This document shows, piece after piece, positions 21,573-32,835 of a stretch of 64,000 nt of DNA. A program made the translations under genes and the position numbers. Source of the DNA: Limnomonas spitsbergensis (Eukaryota; Chlorophyta; Chlorophyceae; Chlamydomonadales); the NCBI GenBank assembly GCA_037349105.1, contig JAYJMM010000122.1, forward strand, positions 1,488,001-1,552,000. Direction: 5' to 3'. Position 1 is the stretch's first letter. Each line of letters starts with the position of its first letter. The notes below the pieces were generated by a model that searched no databases, was not told the origin of the DNA, and worked only from the letters and a program-made list of their open reading frames with translations.

Positions 21573-22025
21573 GGTGTATGGCGTGGTCTCCATCCGACCT
21601 TCCTGGCTCGACGAGGTGCTGAGTCCTACAGTCCCAGAAATTTGTGCGCTACAGCGCAAAGTTATCGGCTATATTTGTTAAGGTTATTACTGTCAGTCGT
21701 CAAAGGCAAGGTGCAGAAATGAGAAATTCAGCTACGTACTCAGCTACGTACCAACCGCAAGGCCGAATCTCACAGCGGATGACGTGAGGTGTCACGCGAC
21801 AGCTGCAACTTCGCCTCTCTAAGGGCATCATCGTCAACACGCATTTGGCCAGCCATAGAGTTGTGACAATATTTTGAAATCCTGTTAGGGGTTTGCATGG
21901 GGTTTGCTAGGCAGGGGGTTTGCACATGGACCCCATGCAAACCCGTCCGCACCTGCACTTTCCTTCTGAACAGTCACATACCCGACTGCTCTGCCGTTTT
22001 TCGTGCTGCACAGCAGCACCTCTGA

Positions 22026-22730
22026 TTACTCGTCAATATCAGTTCCAGACGGCTCACAATCGTACTCGGTCACACATTTTGCGACCGCTTTGTGGTGCGC
22101 ACCACCGCAAGCAACAACCTCTGATGCCAAGTGGAAGGGAGTCGATTTCAGGCCGTGACTGCTTGCCTGGATTGACTGCCCTTTGCCTAGGATTGGCAGC
22201 TTTTGCCCTGCATGACCCTTACCTGAGCGAATTGCATGATTTATTGCATACTGTTTTGTCGGGAATATTTTACCAGCCTGAGGGCCAGGCTGGGGCAATG
22301 CAGGGGATCCTTGAGTTGTGTGCTGCCATGCGCATGGTGTCCAAGCAACCACACCGGCGTGCCCTTTGCCTTTGCATGGCTACCAGGCAACTACCACTGG
22401 ACCGATTGGGGCCAAACCATAACCTACCTACGGCCTGCGTAACAGGGTTAGCTGCACCAAGCCATGCTGGCCGATCCATCGACAGAGTAGTTGAATCTAG
22501 AATAAACAGTGGACCCCATATGATGCCCGACTGCACCTCATTCAGGGATGGAGGCGCTGCAGCCATCGCCCACAGAATGCTGGACAGATCTTACGGTATG
22601 AAAGCTCCCGTTACCCCCCGCCGCATCCAAGCTAGCCTGCTCAACAAAAGCTGGTAAGAATGCTGCAGCTCCCAGCGTATATCCAGCCAGCTTTGCAAGA
22701 ATATGTCTGAGATGATCCTGGATGGGCAAT
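22026..22730 (-). other. Candidate small exons of an unidentified minus-strand gene, unit 1
   Basis: Possible coding pieces are GYTLGAAAFLPAFVEQASLD (~22690-22620), SMDRPAWLGAANPVTQAVG followed by GTAGGT (~22480-22425), and a C terminus VTEYDCEPSGTDIDE ending in TAA at 22028-22026. I do not recognise a family. Between units some differences are synonymous in this frame, but unit 3 carries a 2-bp insertion before the C terminus. It may be a short gene, a decayed gene or chance. Confidence 0.25.
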
Positions 22731-24033
22731 TAGAAGAGTGTATCAACTGGAGACAATTTGACAGTATGCATGAGACTAGTTGCTGGCCGATGCCTTCAGA
22801 GAGAACTAAGGAGGAGAAGGAGCGAGGAGGTGGAAGAGGGTCAGTGGTCATGCCAAAACACACTCTGAAAAGCCATGATAAACTTGATAACCATATGTCC
22901 ATGATAATGCAAGAGTTGCAAGATTGTTATAATTCAAACGATAATGCACCCATGACCACCAATGTGGCACAGACTGTCACAACATACACGGCCAACGAAT
23001 CAGTGAGACAGGCAGGCTGACAGGTATAGGCACAACTTATAATTCAGCATGTTCTATGGCACATTTCCCATGGGTTGCGCAGTTAATAGTACTAACCGCT
23101 TCAGGCAGGCCATTCGCCTAAACCCCATACCAGCCACGAGCCCACGGCAAACGTCAGTCGTGTTTCAGGACCGATATCTAATATCTGAATGGTAGACATC
23201 ATGTGATTGGTCTTCAGGAAGGGCCACAGCGGCTGAATCACCACAATGTCCAGCAATACGTTGCTATCCAGGTTAGGAGAGTTTAAGATGCTGAATAGCT
23301 TGCTAGATTGAGCTAGATGCCTACTTGCTAGGACGACTGTGGCTGGCCATCAGGCCATCCATGTGTGATATATCAGCGAAATGAGCCAGCCAGATCACAG
23401 CCAGCCTCATGATGACCTAGATGCCTAAGAGTCTAGCAGTGATCTGGGTAATATGCCTGGACAGTACCTGGACACCTCATACCGGAAGGAGAGTTGCCTA
23501 AGGAGGCTGCTGGCCCTCCCTGATCTAGGTGCCGAGGTGCTGAAGAGGCTAGCTATGCAACATCCTCTCACCTTTCAATATTGATAGCCTCGCAACCAAA
23601 CTGAAACCAACTGCAGACGCCACGAGCCATTTCGAGTTGAGCAATCTCTGCTCTGCATGAGGTCAGATAGGCCCATGCGCCCCTGATCTAAAATCTGCGA
23701 AGTGGATCACCGGGTAATATGTACAGAGGCAAAGTAACGGTGCCATCAGTGTCAATCAGAGAGACGAATCTTATTTGCTCGGGTGCAAAACGAATCCCCT
23801 GTGCAAGAGGATGGACCTGCCGGCAATCCTGCCGGTTATCCTGGGCCGTCTGTACATTTCGAGTCGACGTTAGTGGTCGAGATCTAGATGGATCAGACCG
23901 ACGCTCTGTCCTCTGCTTTGTCCTTCCTCTAGCTAGTGAACATCTCGCACCATCAGGTTTTCTTATACACTATTTTTATACACGATACCTGACCTGGGCT
24001 CTTGTGGCCCACTGCTTGGGGTGCAATACTGCA

Positions 24034-24239
24034 ATGGAAAGGCTGCTGCCAGAGGAAGCGAAAGGACTCGTTTTTGACTACGATGGAACGCTGGTCAACT
24101 ACATGCCGCTACATTACGATGCCTGGAAGGCGAATTGCGACAACTTTGGCTTGGCCTCCTTCACAGCATAACTGCTTGTTGAGCAGGCTGGAAAGAGCAT
24201 ACATGAGCTCCTGGACATCATCATAGACAGCTCACAGAG
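24034..24239 (+). pseudogene. HAD-superfamily hydrolase 5' fragment with in-frame stop, unit 1
   Basis: Reads MERLLPEEAKGLVFDYDGTL, the DxDGT motif I of beta-phosphoglucomutase-like HAD phosphatases, then NYMPLHYDAWKANCDNFGL. A TAA (24169-24171) interrupts the frame. The same frame then continues LLVEQAGKSIHELLDIII, the expected cap-domain helix. The rest of the enzyme is missing, because duplication unit 2 begins 380 bp downstream. Motif I is D-Y-D here and D-C-D in the second copy. Confidence 0.7.
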
Positions 24240-25790
24240 AGGGGCAGGTTTTGCAGACTGATAAAGACGATGTAAGCATGCTTCCAATGCATCAGCTTTG
24301 GATTCTTCATCAACTACCGGTTTTCACCTGTGCCATGCTGGTACTATTTCCCTGAACTGTGCAGTTTTTCCGGCAGTTTAGTGATGCCAGGTATGTACGA
24401 CAAGCATCAAGGCCTGTGAGTTCAGTCTCTCCCTTCATGCAGTAGCTGTGAAACTGTATTTGAATGTTGCGTTAGGAACTATGAATTAAGGCCTTGGGAC
24501 ATTTCCCCTGTCCATGCTGCTCTATCCTGGATTTGAGATCACTCACTGGTTGCAGGCTGGCGCACTGCCCTCTGAAAACATTCCTTGCATTTTCATTTCA
24601 TTTTGAAGGCCATGGTCTGTACTTTATCTACAACCACCTGGTGTTGAACAACCTGGTCACTGCAACGCACGGCGAGTACATGGCAGCCAGGAAGAGGTTT
24701 GACAGCATGCCAGCTGATGGGCTCGACCGCCGTTCTCGGGCCAGGCGTTCCATGCACTCAGCCTTGGACCCGAGCGAAGGGTGCGCTGCCAGGACGGCGA
24801 CAGCTCTGGCGGCCTCCTCCAGGAAGCTCACTAAGAAGAAGGGGGGAGGCGAGGTGCCCAAGCTGAACTACTTCATGGTTGTCGGGTTGAAGTGTCCCCT
24901 TGCAGCATTCAGCGGGAGGCAGGCAAGGTGATTGAGGACGTCATCTGCGGCGTGGATGATGATGCGCATATCAAGGCGCAGAAGATCACTGAGGGTGCCC
25001 AGATTGTGTACACCTACGATGTGTACTGGCAGGACAGCAACATCAAGTGGGCGTCACGATGGGACGCGTACCTGCGCATGCCAGGCGGGAAGGTGGGTCG
25101 CGGATCAACAGGCCGGCCGGTCAAAAATGAGGTTAGAAAACCCTTGAACAAACGCAAAAGAGAGGAGAAAATGAGATGTTCTTTTACAGAAGCCTTCTCT
25201 TGCCCCTGGTGACGGATGTATTGGGGGCATCTGATTAAAACTAGTAGGTTCAGAGATTGCATTTTTCTGCATGATGTGATGTATGTGGGTGCGATACCAT
25301 TCTGGGCTACTGCTGGGCTCCTTGTGCCCCATGCAGGAAACCATGATGCCTTGTCAAGCCCTCCTTTCGGTCCTGTGATCCTTGCCATATGCCCAGGCAC
25401 TCCTGTTATCGTCACCGCGTGGCCCGACACCCTCGTCTACACAGGTGCATGGGTTCAGCACAATGAACTTGTTTAGGAAACTGCTAAGGCTGGTAGCCCT
25501 GTCCAACCGTGCCCAGCCCTCATGTCCATCCTGTAATACTTGCCGCATGGCCGACACCCTCCTCCGCGCAGGTGCACTGGTTCAGCATCATGAATTCAGT
25601 GATTGTTGTGTTGATCATGGCCAGTATTGTCGCGCTCATCCTCATCCGGACCGTGCGCCGTGACCTGGCAAAGTGCGAGCAACTGGTGGTGGACACTAAC
25701 AGTCTGGACATGAAGGACGAGGCGGGCTGGAAGCTTGTATCGGGGGATGCGTTCAGGGCGCCCGCCAACAGCAGAATGCTCGCAGTGCAG

Positions 25791-27030
25791 GTGCGGGAAA
25801 AGAGGGGAAAGTTGGGGCGTTAGTGCGAGGTCTTGTCCCACTGTGCGTCCGCCATGCAGGTGCGGGAAAAGAAGGGAGAGTTGGGGCAATAGTGCTAGGT
25901 CTTGCCCCAATGTGCGCCCGCCATACAGGTGCGGGAAAAGAGGGGAGAGTTGGGGCGTTAGTGCTAGGTCTTGCCCCACTGTGCGCCTGCCATGCAGGTG
26001 CGGGAAAAGAGGGAAGAGTTGGGGCGTTAGTGCTAGGTCTTGCCCCAAAGTGCGCCTGCCATGCAGGTGCGGGAAAAGAGGGAAGAGTTGGGGCGTTAGT
26101 GCTAGGTCTTGCCCCAATGTGCGCCTGCCATGCAGGTGCGGGAAAAGAGGGAAGAGTTGGGGCGTTAGTGCTAGGTCTTGCCCCAAAGTGCGCCTGCCAT
26201 GCAGGTGCGGGAAAAGAGGGAAGAGTTGGGGCGTTAGTGCTAGGTCTTGCTTCAATGTGCGCCTGCCATGCAGGTGCGGGAAAAGAGGGGAGAGTTGGGG
26301 CGTTAGTGCGAGGTCTTGCCCCAAAGTGCGCCTGCCATGCAGGTGCGGGAAAAGAGGGAAGAGTTGGGGCGTTAGTGCTAGGTCTTGCCCCAATGTGCGC
26401 CCGCCATACAGGTGCGGGAAAAGAGGGGAGAGTTGGGGCATTAGTGCTAGGTCTTGCCCCAATGTGCGCCCGCCATACAGGTGCGGGAAAAGAGGGGAGA
26501 GTTGGGGAATTAGTGCTAGGTCTTGCCCCAATGTGCGCCTGCCATGCAGGTGCGGGAAAAGAGGGGAGAGTTGGGGCGTTAGTGCTAGGTCTTGCCCCAA
26601 AGTGCGCCTGCCATGCAGGTGCGGGAAAAGAGGGGAAAGTTGGGGCGTTAGTGCTAGGTCTTGCCCCACTGTGCGCCTGCCATGCAGGTGCGGGAAAAGA
26701 GGGGAGAGTTGGGGCGTTAGTGCTAGGTCTTGCCCCAAAGTGCGCCTGCCATGCAGGTGCGGGAAAAGAGGGGAGAGTTGGGGCGTTAGTGCTAGGTCTT
26801 GCCCTAATGTGCGCCTGCCATGCATTGGGGGGGGAAAAGAGGGGAGAGTTGGGGCATTAGTGCTAGGTCTTGCCCCAATGTGCGCCTGCCATGCATTGGG
26901 GGGGGGGAAAGAGGGGAGAGTTGGGGCGTTAGTGCTAGGTCTTGCCCCAAAGTGCGCCTGCCATGCAGGTGCGGGAAAAGAGTGGAGAGTTGGGGCGTTA
27001 GTGCTAGGTCTTGCCCCACTGTGCGCCCCA
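25791..27030 (+). repeat. 69-bp minisatellite in TM9SF intron 5, unit 2 (about 18 copies)
   Basis: Same unit as at 9253, expanded sixfold. Two late units replace the GTGCGGG start with ATTGGGGGGGG. As 69 is a multiple of 3 and the unit lacks stops in several frames, long open frames of 23-residue repeats appear on both strands; these are artefacts. Confidence 0.9.
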
Positions 27031-28618
27031 CTGTGAGAGGGGGCATTCGAGGCGACGGGGTGGGCTCTTGCGTCGCGGTGGCCACTGTGCACACATATTC
27101 GGGCATGCTGCCATGCCTCCTACTTTTCCCTCTTCATGTGTACTACCGTAGCATCATAGTTTTTGAACCCTGCAGTGGAGTATTGATATGAGTGTTTCTC
27201 TCATGGGGCTCTCTTTGTGGCATTGATTGGTTCCAATTCGACGGACTTAAACCCTCCACCCTGAACCTGGCCTTGCAGCTCGGCTCAGGCGCTCAGATCA
27301 TGTGCATGAGCACTGTGACGCTGCTGCTGGCCACCCTGGGCTTCCTGTCCCCGGCGTCTCGGGGCGCCCTGCTCACCACCGCCATCATCTTGTACGTGTG
27401 GCTGGCCATCGTGGCCGGCTTCACCGCCGTGTATGCGTGGGGCCTCATGGAGCGCTCCTACTACGGCTGGCCGATTGTGTGCGGGACAGTGGCCGTCTTC
27501 TTCCCCGGCATCGTCATCACCATCTTCACGGTGATCAACATGGTCATCTACCACACAGGTGCAGGTAAGAGAGGGGAGGGGGGCCGCTGCCATGTGGAGG
27601 CTGAGGATAGGCTGCCAAGTGCTGAGCAAGGCACGGCACCTCGATGCAGCCTTTCACTCCTCGATAAGGAGTTCAATGTTTGTGAAGGACGGAATGAAGG
27701 CTGCTGATAGCTTAAGGATTATTGATGCCGCAGGTGCTGGCTTGCTGTTATGTCCAGACTCCGGAGTGGGGATGGCGTAAGGTGAACAGCAACATTCTGC
27801 AACACCTAGGACACATTCAGGACCTGATGGGTGGGTGACCCCTCGCAGGCACGAGCGGAGCGGTGCCCATCGGCATGTACTTTGGCATCGTCCTGGTCTG
27901 GTTTATGGTGTCCATCCTGCTCACCTTTGTCGGCGGCTACATCGCGCTCAGGATGCCGATCAAGGACCACCCGGTCAAGACCAACCAGATTCCGCGACAC
28001 ATCCCCCCAGCGCCCCTGGCATCCAAGCCTACGGTCCTTTTCTTCTCAGGTGCGTGTTGAGCCTGGGGCTGAGTCCATTCACCGAGGGGCATGCGTTGCC
28101 CCTCTGGGCTGGGTCAGCTGGCAGATGCCTGTGCTAGGTAGGGCGCATATTTCTTTACTCTGAGTCAAGCCGAGAGGCCACATGTCGTTCTTATGACTCG
28201 GAACCAGGCGTCCCGCAATCCTCCGCTGTGTGTATGCTTTCCGTCTCGCAGCTGGCGTACTGCCTTTCGGGACCATTTTCATCGAGCTGTACTTCGCCAT
28301 GACCTCGATCTGGCTTGGCTACTTCTACTACCTGTTCGGATTTGTGTTCCTCATCGGGCTGCTCACCGTCGTCATCAATGCTGAGATCTCGGTGCTGTGC
28401 ACTTACGTGCAGCTGTGTGCGGAGGACTACTGCTGGTGGTGAGTCATGGGTGTCACTCCGGGAGGTAAAGAGGGGATCCATCCCCAACAGCTTTTGTTTC
28501 CCAAGGGGTGAGGTATGCGATGAGGCTGCCTTTTGAACAAAGATGAAGAAATAAGCAGACTCTGCGATCTCAATGGTTCATGTCTCATGTTCTCCTGCAA
28601 GAGGCCTTGCAGCCGAAC

Positions 28619-28768
28619 TACTGCTGTGCCATTGCGCCGTAATTCAGAAAGTGTGCAAGTAATTACAGTCCCGGACTGGTAAAAAGTAACTGAATTTGCC
28701 TTGAAATTACGGTGATTGAAAGTCAGCTTTGCAATTTAGCCACCGTAAGGACCGTCATCACATCACTG
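28619..28768. mobile_element. hAT-like 150-bp element in TM9SF intron 8, unit 2
   Basis: Ortholog of 11065-11214, flanked by exact AGCCGAAC duplications (28611-28618, 28769-28776). The left terminus has decayed to TACTGCTGTGCC. Confidence 0.6.
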
Positions 28769-29115
28769 AGCCGAACTCCCTCTCAGGGTGACCGGCCTGC
28801 TGCTCAGTCACCCCCTTTCCGCGTCACCGAGTCCCCATTATACGTTCCCTGGCTTGACGCGGCGGTAATGCTGCCCCTGGCTGCAGGTGGCACTCTTTCC
28901 ACCGCGGCGGTGCTGTGGCCGTGTACGTGGCGTTGTACGCGCTGGGCTTCCTCATGAGCTCCCTCTACACACTGTCCGGCTTCATCCCGGTCCTCATCTA
29001 CCTCAGCTACATGACCATCATCATCTTAGGGGTTTACTTTGCGATGGGCACGGTCGGCTTCCTGTCGTCCTACATGTTTGTATACTACATCTTCAAGGCA
29101 GTCGAGTCGGACTGA

Positions 29116-30458
29116 GCTGCCCAGATCTGTCTAGCGGGAGTGCTGGGAGACGTCATGTGTATGGCTATGCATTTCGTCGGGAAGAACGGCTTCCGAGGCC
29201 ACGTTTTCTGAACATTGGGCTTGGCAGTGCGTTTGGATAGTAGTTGTAGGCGCCTTGTTAACGCGCAAGTTCTTGAAATAAATCGTCATTTTTTTGGGTC
29301 GGATCTCTCAGGGGATACTTGCAGGGGATTACAGAAAAACGCATTTCAGTTTCTGCTGGTAGGCACTTTGTGCACTGCTGCATACTGAGGCCAGATAAAG
29401 GAAATGATGGGAAGTTCGTTATAGTTAAGGTTGCCAGGTACACCCCATTTGTTTTTTGAGCAGTGCAAAGCGTGGGAAAGGCCATACCGTTTTCTATGTT
29501 TGGTGTCCTCTGTCTGGACCGGCAGTCTGGAGTCTGGACACCCTTCAGTCAGTGTGTGCGGCAGGATATCTGCTAGGATCCCTACCCAACTGCCACGGCC
29601 TGCATTCTCTGAAGGTAGAGCTCGCAGTCAGGCCTACCAATCTCAGATGTAACAGTTTTAACAAGCCATGCATAGGACCCTGCCAGTAACTCCCACAAGC
29701 CCTGCCACCCTCCCAGACAACAGGTGTCGCTTGAAGAAGGTGACTGTTTTTCCTATTCGGTAATCCATAATTGCAATTGTCATTTGTTTAGGGTCACACA
29801 ACTGGCACTGGTGATCCAATCACAGAGCAGCCAGCCACATAATTTTACAAGCACCGGTATAACAAAACCTGACACACACTAGCTATACTGGCGTGGCTGA
29901 CCTGCAATATTAACTACGATTAAGTTGCTGCAGCTGAAAGCACAGCCATGTAATGACATGAAACGACAATTTAAACAGGGTGCATGCTCAGCCTGTCTGT
30001 TCGAGGATTGTAAGCGGATACTGACTCTTTACCAAAAGCAAAAACGAGCGCCCTCATATGATTGATAGTTGAGTGCGCAGATAAACAGCTATCATATACC
30101 GGTATCACATTTATACTCCTGACGCCTGTACTCATAATTGTACCGTACGCCATGCACAGTAATATATACATTATATTTTTCTCAAGCTCTAGCCGGACTG
30201 GCCAGAGGAGCGTGGCCTGGCCGCTTGGGCTACAAAACTAACAACACTGTCTCGGGGCCAACAGCAATGGGAACACAAAAATAAACCTGACATGAGAGTG
30301 ACAATGTAATAATTCTGCAATGCCGACAATCGCAGCAACGAATTGTTCGCAGAGTCAAACTATTCATGCCATCCATTCAGTAACATCCCAGCATGATGGT
30401 GCACTAAAGCGCGTCAAGTCACTGGGTGATGCTGCCACCTCCCCCTCTACACCGCAGC
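29116..30458. other. Convergent 3' intergenic region, unit 2
   Basis: Counterpart of 11562-12909 with a few percent or less divergence; no genes seen. The TGTAA near 29648 is retained. Confidence 0.45.
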
Positions 30459-32722
30459 CTACAGTCCAGCCTCATACACCAGCAGAGAGGGCTGCAGCTC
30501 CTTGGACATCAGGGTGCTGCAAACAGCTTCCCAGTCCCCCACCAGCTGGGCATTGTCGTCGTCAATCATCACCCACATCCGCAGCTCCTCGCTCAAGACA
30601 AAGGTGACGTAGTGGTGGCAAGAAAAGCTCACCACACTGCGCAGGCGGTGTGGCCGACCCGGGGCGGCATCCGAAGACATCTTGAAGACGCTTGCCAGGT
30701 CGATCTCACATGCATGTGCCAGCGCCTCCACTGTGCCACGGACCGATTCTTGCTTGACCTGTTGGGGCACGTGGGGCAATGAATGCCATCAGGAATGTAT
30801 TGGCAATCAGGATAGGCCAGCCACATTAATCCAAGATTCTGAAAGCATGGGCTCATGACCAGCAGGTATGGAACCAACAGCCGCCTTTCTTACCCGCACA
30901 GATTTCCACGCTACTGTCAGGGCGAACACAGCAGGCCGCCTCTGCAGTGTGGTCAGAACCCTGCCGCGGCCTGGCGCGTCGGCCTCCACCAGCCGTGCCT
31001 CAAACGACGACGAAGGCATGGCCTTGGACACTTCCTGGAGGCGCTCAGCCGCTACCACATGAAAATCCTGCACAAAAGGGTTTAGGGTCAAGGGTTCAGC
31101 CACCACGGGAAAATCCTGCACAAAAGGATTTAGGGTCAAGCAACCTCCTCAAAGTCCTGCACAGAAGGGTTAACGGTCAGGGTTAAGGGTTTAGCAACCA
31201 CAAGGAAGTTTCGTGCAAAAGGCTTAAGGGTTTAGCCACCACGTGGAAATCCTGCGCAAAAGGCTACAAGGAAAACATGAGCATACGCACTCAGAGGCCA
31301 AGGAGCACTCGGGGAAATCGGGATGGCAAAAGCAGAGACGCCACTCTGATACTCCACCGCCTATCGTGCCTGGAGCTGAGCACCTTAGTTGAGCTTCCTG
31401 ACCCAGCCCGCGATCCATGGACACATGACCCGACACTGCCCAGCCTCACCATGGTGTGCGCCTGCACCTTAGCAACACCCAGGTCTTGGGGGCTCTGGCC
31501 CAAGGGTGCAGCTGTGGGAAGCGAGGGACCCTGCCTGCCCTTGCCCCATGCAGGGCGAGGCGGGGGGAGAGGGGGGGCTGCAGCCATGGCGGCCGGCGCC
31601 AACTTGTGCTGCACCTCGATCTTGTCCTGGACTGTCAGCTGCATGTCCAGCTGGTCCAGGTGCAGCATGTCCATGATGATCTCTAGAATCTCGGAAGCAT
31701 CATACATGTCGCATGTGCTCCCGTAGACCATTGAGCGGGCGCACAGGCTGACACGCATGTCCCGCACGGACAAGGTGGCGGCGCCGTTGTGGCCTGCCTT
31801 GGACATGGCCCTGAAGAGGTTCCAAACAGCCAGCAGCATACGCTTGTCAATAGCGTTTACTACCAGCTTTTCGATCCGGCTGAGCGTCAAGCTCAGAATG
31901 AGCACCCTGAGGCTGGATGTGTGCCACATGGCCTGCACAGCCCCATTGAGGAAGCAATTGTTGTCGCCATTGGCATTCTCCAATCCCAGCACCAGGGATA
32001 GGGCGTGCGGCGGCGCAGAAACATCGCCGCCGTCGCTCGCAGTCGCCGGAGACTCAAAGCGCCCACCCGGCAGCTTCCGCAGAAAAGGAATGGTGGCCGG
32101 TTTCGGCGAGGGCAGCGGCTGCTTGAGCTTCTTCTTATTCTTCTGCTCCTGCTGCTGCAGTGCTGGGTTTGTTGCGTCAGTTTTTGACTGTTGCTGCTGT
32201 TGCTGCTGTTTCTGCTGCAGCTGTTGCTGCTTGCCCTGCCCTTTGCCCTGCAGGGTCTGCACAAGGGACACCCCCGGCTTGTGAGGCGATGTAGCGGCCG
32301 CGGACCGCGGGCAGGCTGAGGCATGTCCTGGCACGCCCTTTGCGACATGGGAACAGCTGCTGCTGGGAGACCGACTGGACACCAACGGTACCAGGTCGGC
32401 GCAGCCCTTGATGCCCGGCGGGGCAGCGGCCTTGGAGGACCAGCTCATGTTCTTGCTGAGGGACGGTGTATAGGTGCAGGGGGAGGAGAAGGAGGGGGAG
32501 GAGCTGCGCTGCATGTCCCTTTCACTGTCGCTCCCGTCACTGTTCTCCACAACCGGGTACAGCGGTGTGGTGGGGCTTTGAGGCGGAGAGGCTGTGGTAG
32601 ACTCCTTGGTTGACGGCCTCATGCCAGTGCCCCGGTCAGGCATACGCACAGGCTGTGTAGCAAGCAGCATGGATTGCTGCTGCTGCTGCTCCTGCCGCTC
32701 CTGCTGCTGCTTCTGATGTTGT

Positions 32723-32754
<32 letters not shown>

Positions 32755-32761
32755 CTGTTTC

Positions 32762-32835
<74 letters not shown>

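Larger units (their letters stand above)
20905..24033. other. Spacer of unit 1 with one MITE and possible minus-strand exons
   Basis: No complete gene is recognised. It contains a hAT-like element (21219-21572), a 15-bp inverted repeat (GGGTTTGCATGGGGT at 21889-21903 against 21930-21944) and weak minus-strand coding signals at 22026-22730. From 22730 to 24030 I see only AT-richer unique sequence with short diverged GCTAGATGCCT-type repeats near 23310-23560. Confidence 0.5.
8060..24618. repeat. Segmental tandem duplication, unit 1
   Basis: Homology to unit 2 starts inside TM9SF exon 4 (TACTTTATCTACAACCACCT at 8061) and runs through TM9SF exons 4-9, USP, the spacer and the HAD fragment to 24618. 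It is shorter than unit 2 mainly because of the 69-bp and 45-bp arrays. Confidence 0.9.
24619..29115 (+). pseudogene. 5'-truncated, frameshifted TM9SF copy, unit 2
   Basis: Exons 1-3 and the start of exon 4 are missing; homology begins at the codons for YFIYNHLV. Pieces: 24619-25092, 25572-25790, 27279-27558, 27849-28049, 28252-28438, 28887-29115. One T is lost near 24886 (GGGTTTGAAG became GGGTTGAAG), which shifts exon 4. Exons 5-9 and their splice sites remain open. The C terminus reads FKAVESD, so the K-x-D retention motif is gone. Without signal peptide and start it should not make a normal protein. Sequence upstream is the HAD fragment. Confidence 0.88.

Noticed and set aside
21920..22657. 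245-residue plus-strand open frame in the spacer
   Set aside because: Cys/His/Arg-rich with no domain, and it is truncated in unit 3. The minus strand has better, though still weak, coding signs.
24494..24931. HAD-side open frame fused to TM9SF exon 4 as a deliberate chimeric protein
   Set aside because: The frame is closed by a one-base loss in exon 4 within ~300 bp and there is no supported start or signal peptide. Treated as a pseudogene junction.
25596..27092. Long open frames (300-500 codons) of 23-residue repeats on both strands over the 69-bp array, also at 43471-44967
   Set aside because: They arise because 69 is divisible by 3 and the unit lacks stops in several frames. The array lies in a TM9SF intron bounded by good splice sites and is reduced to ~3 copies in unit 1.
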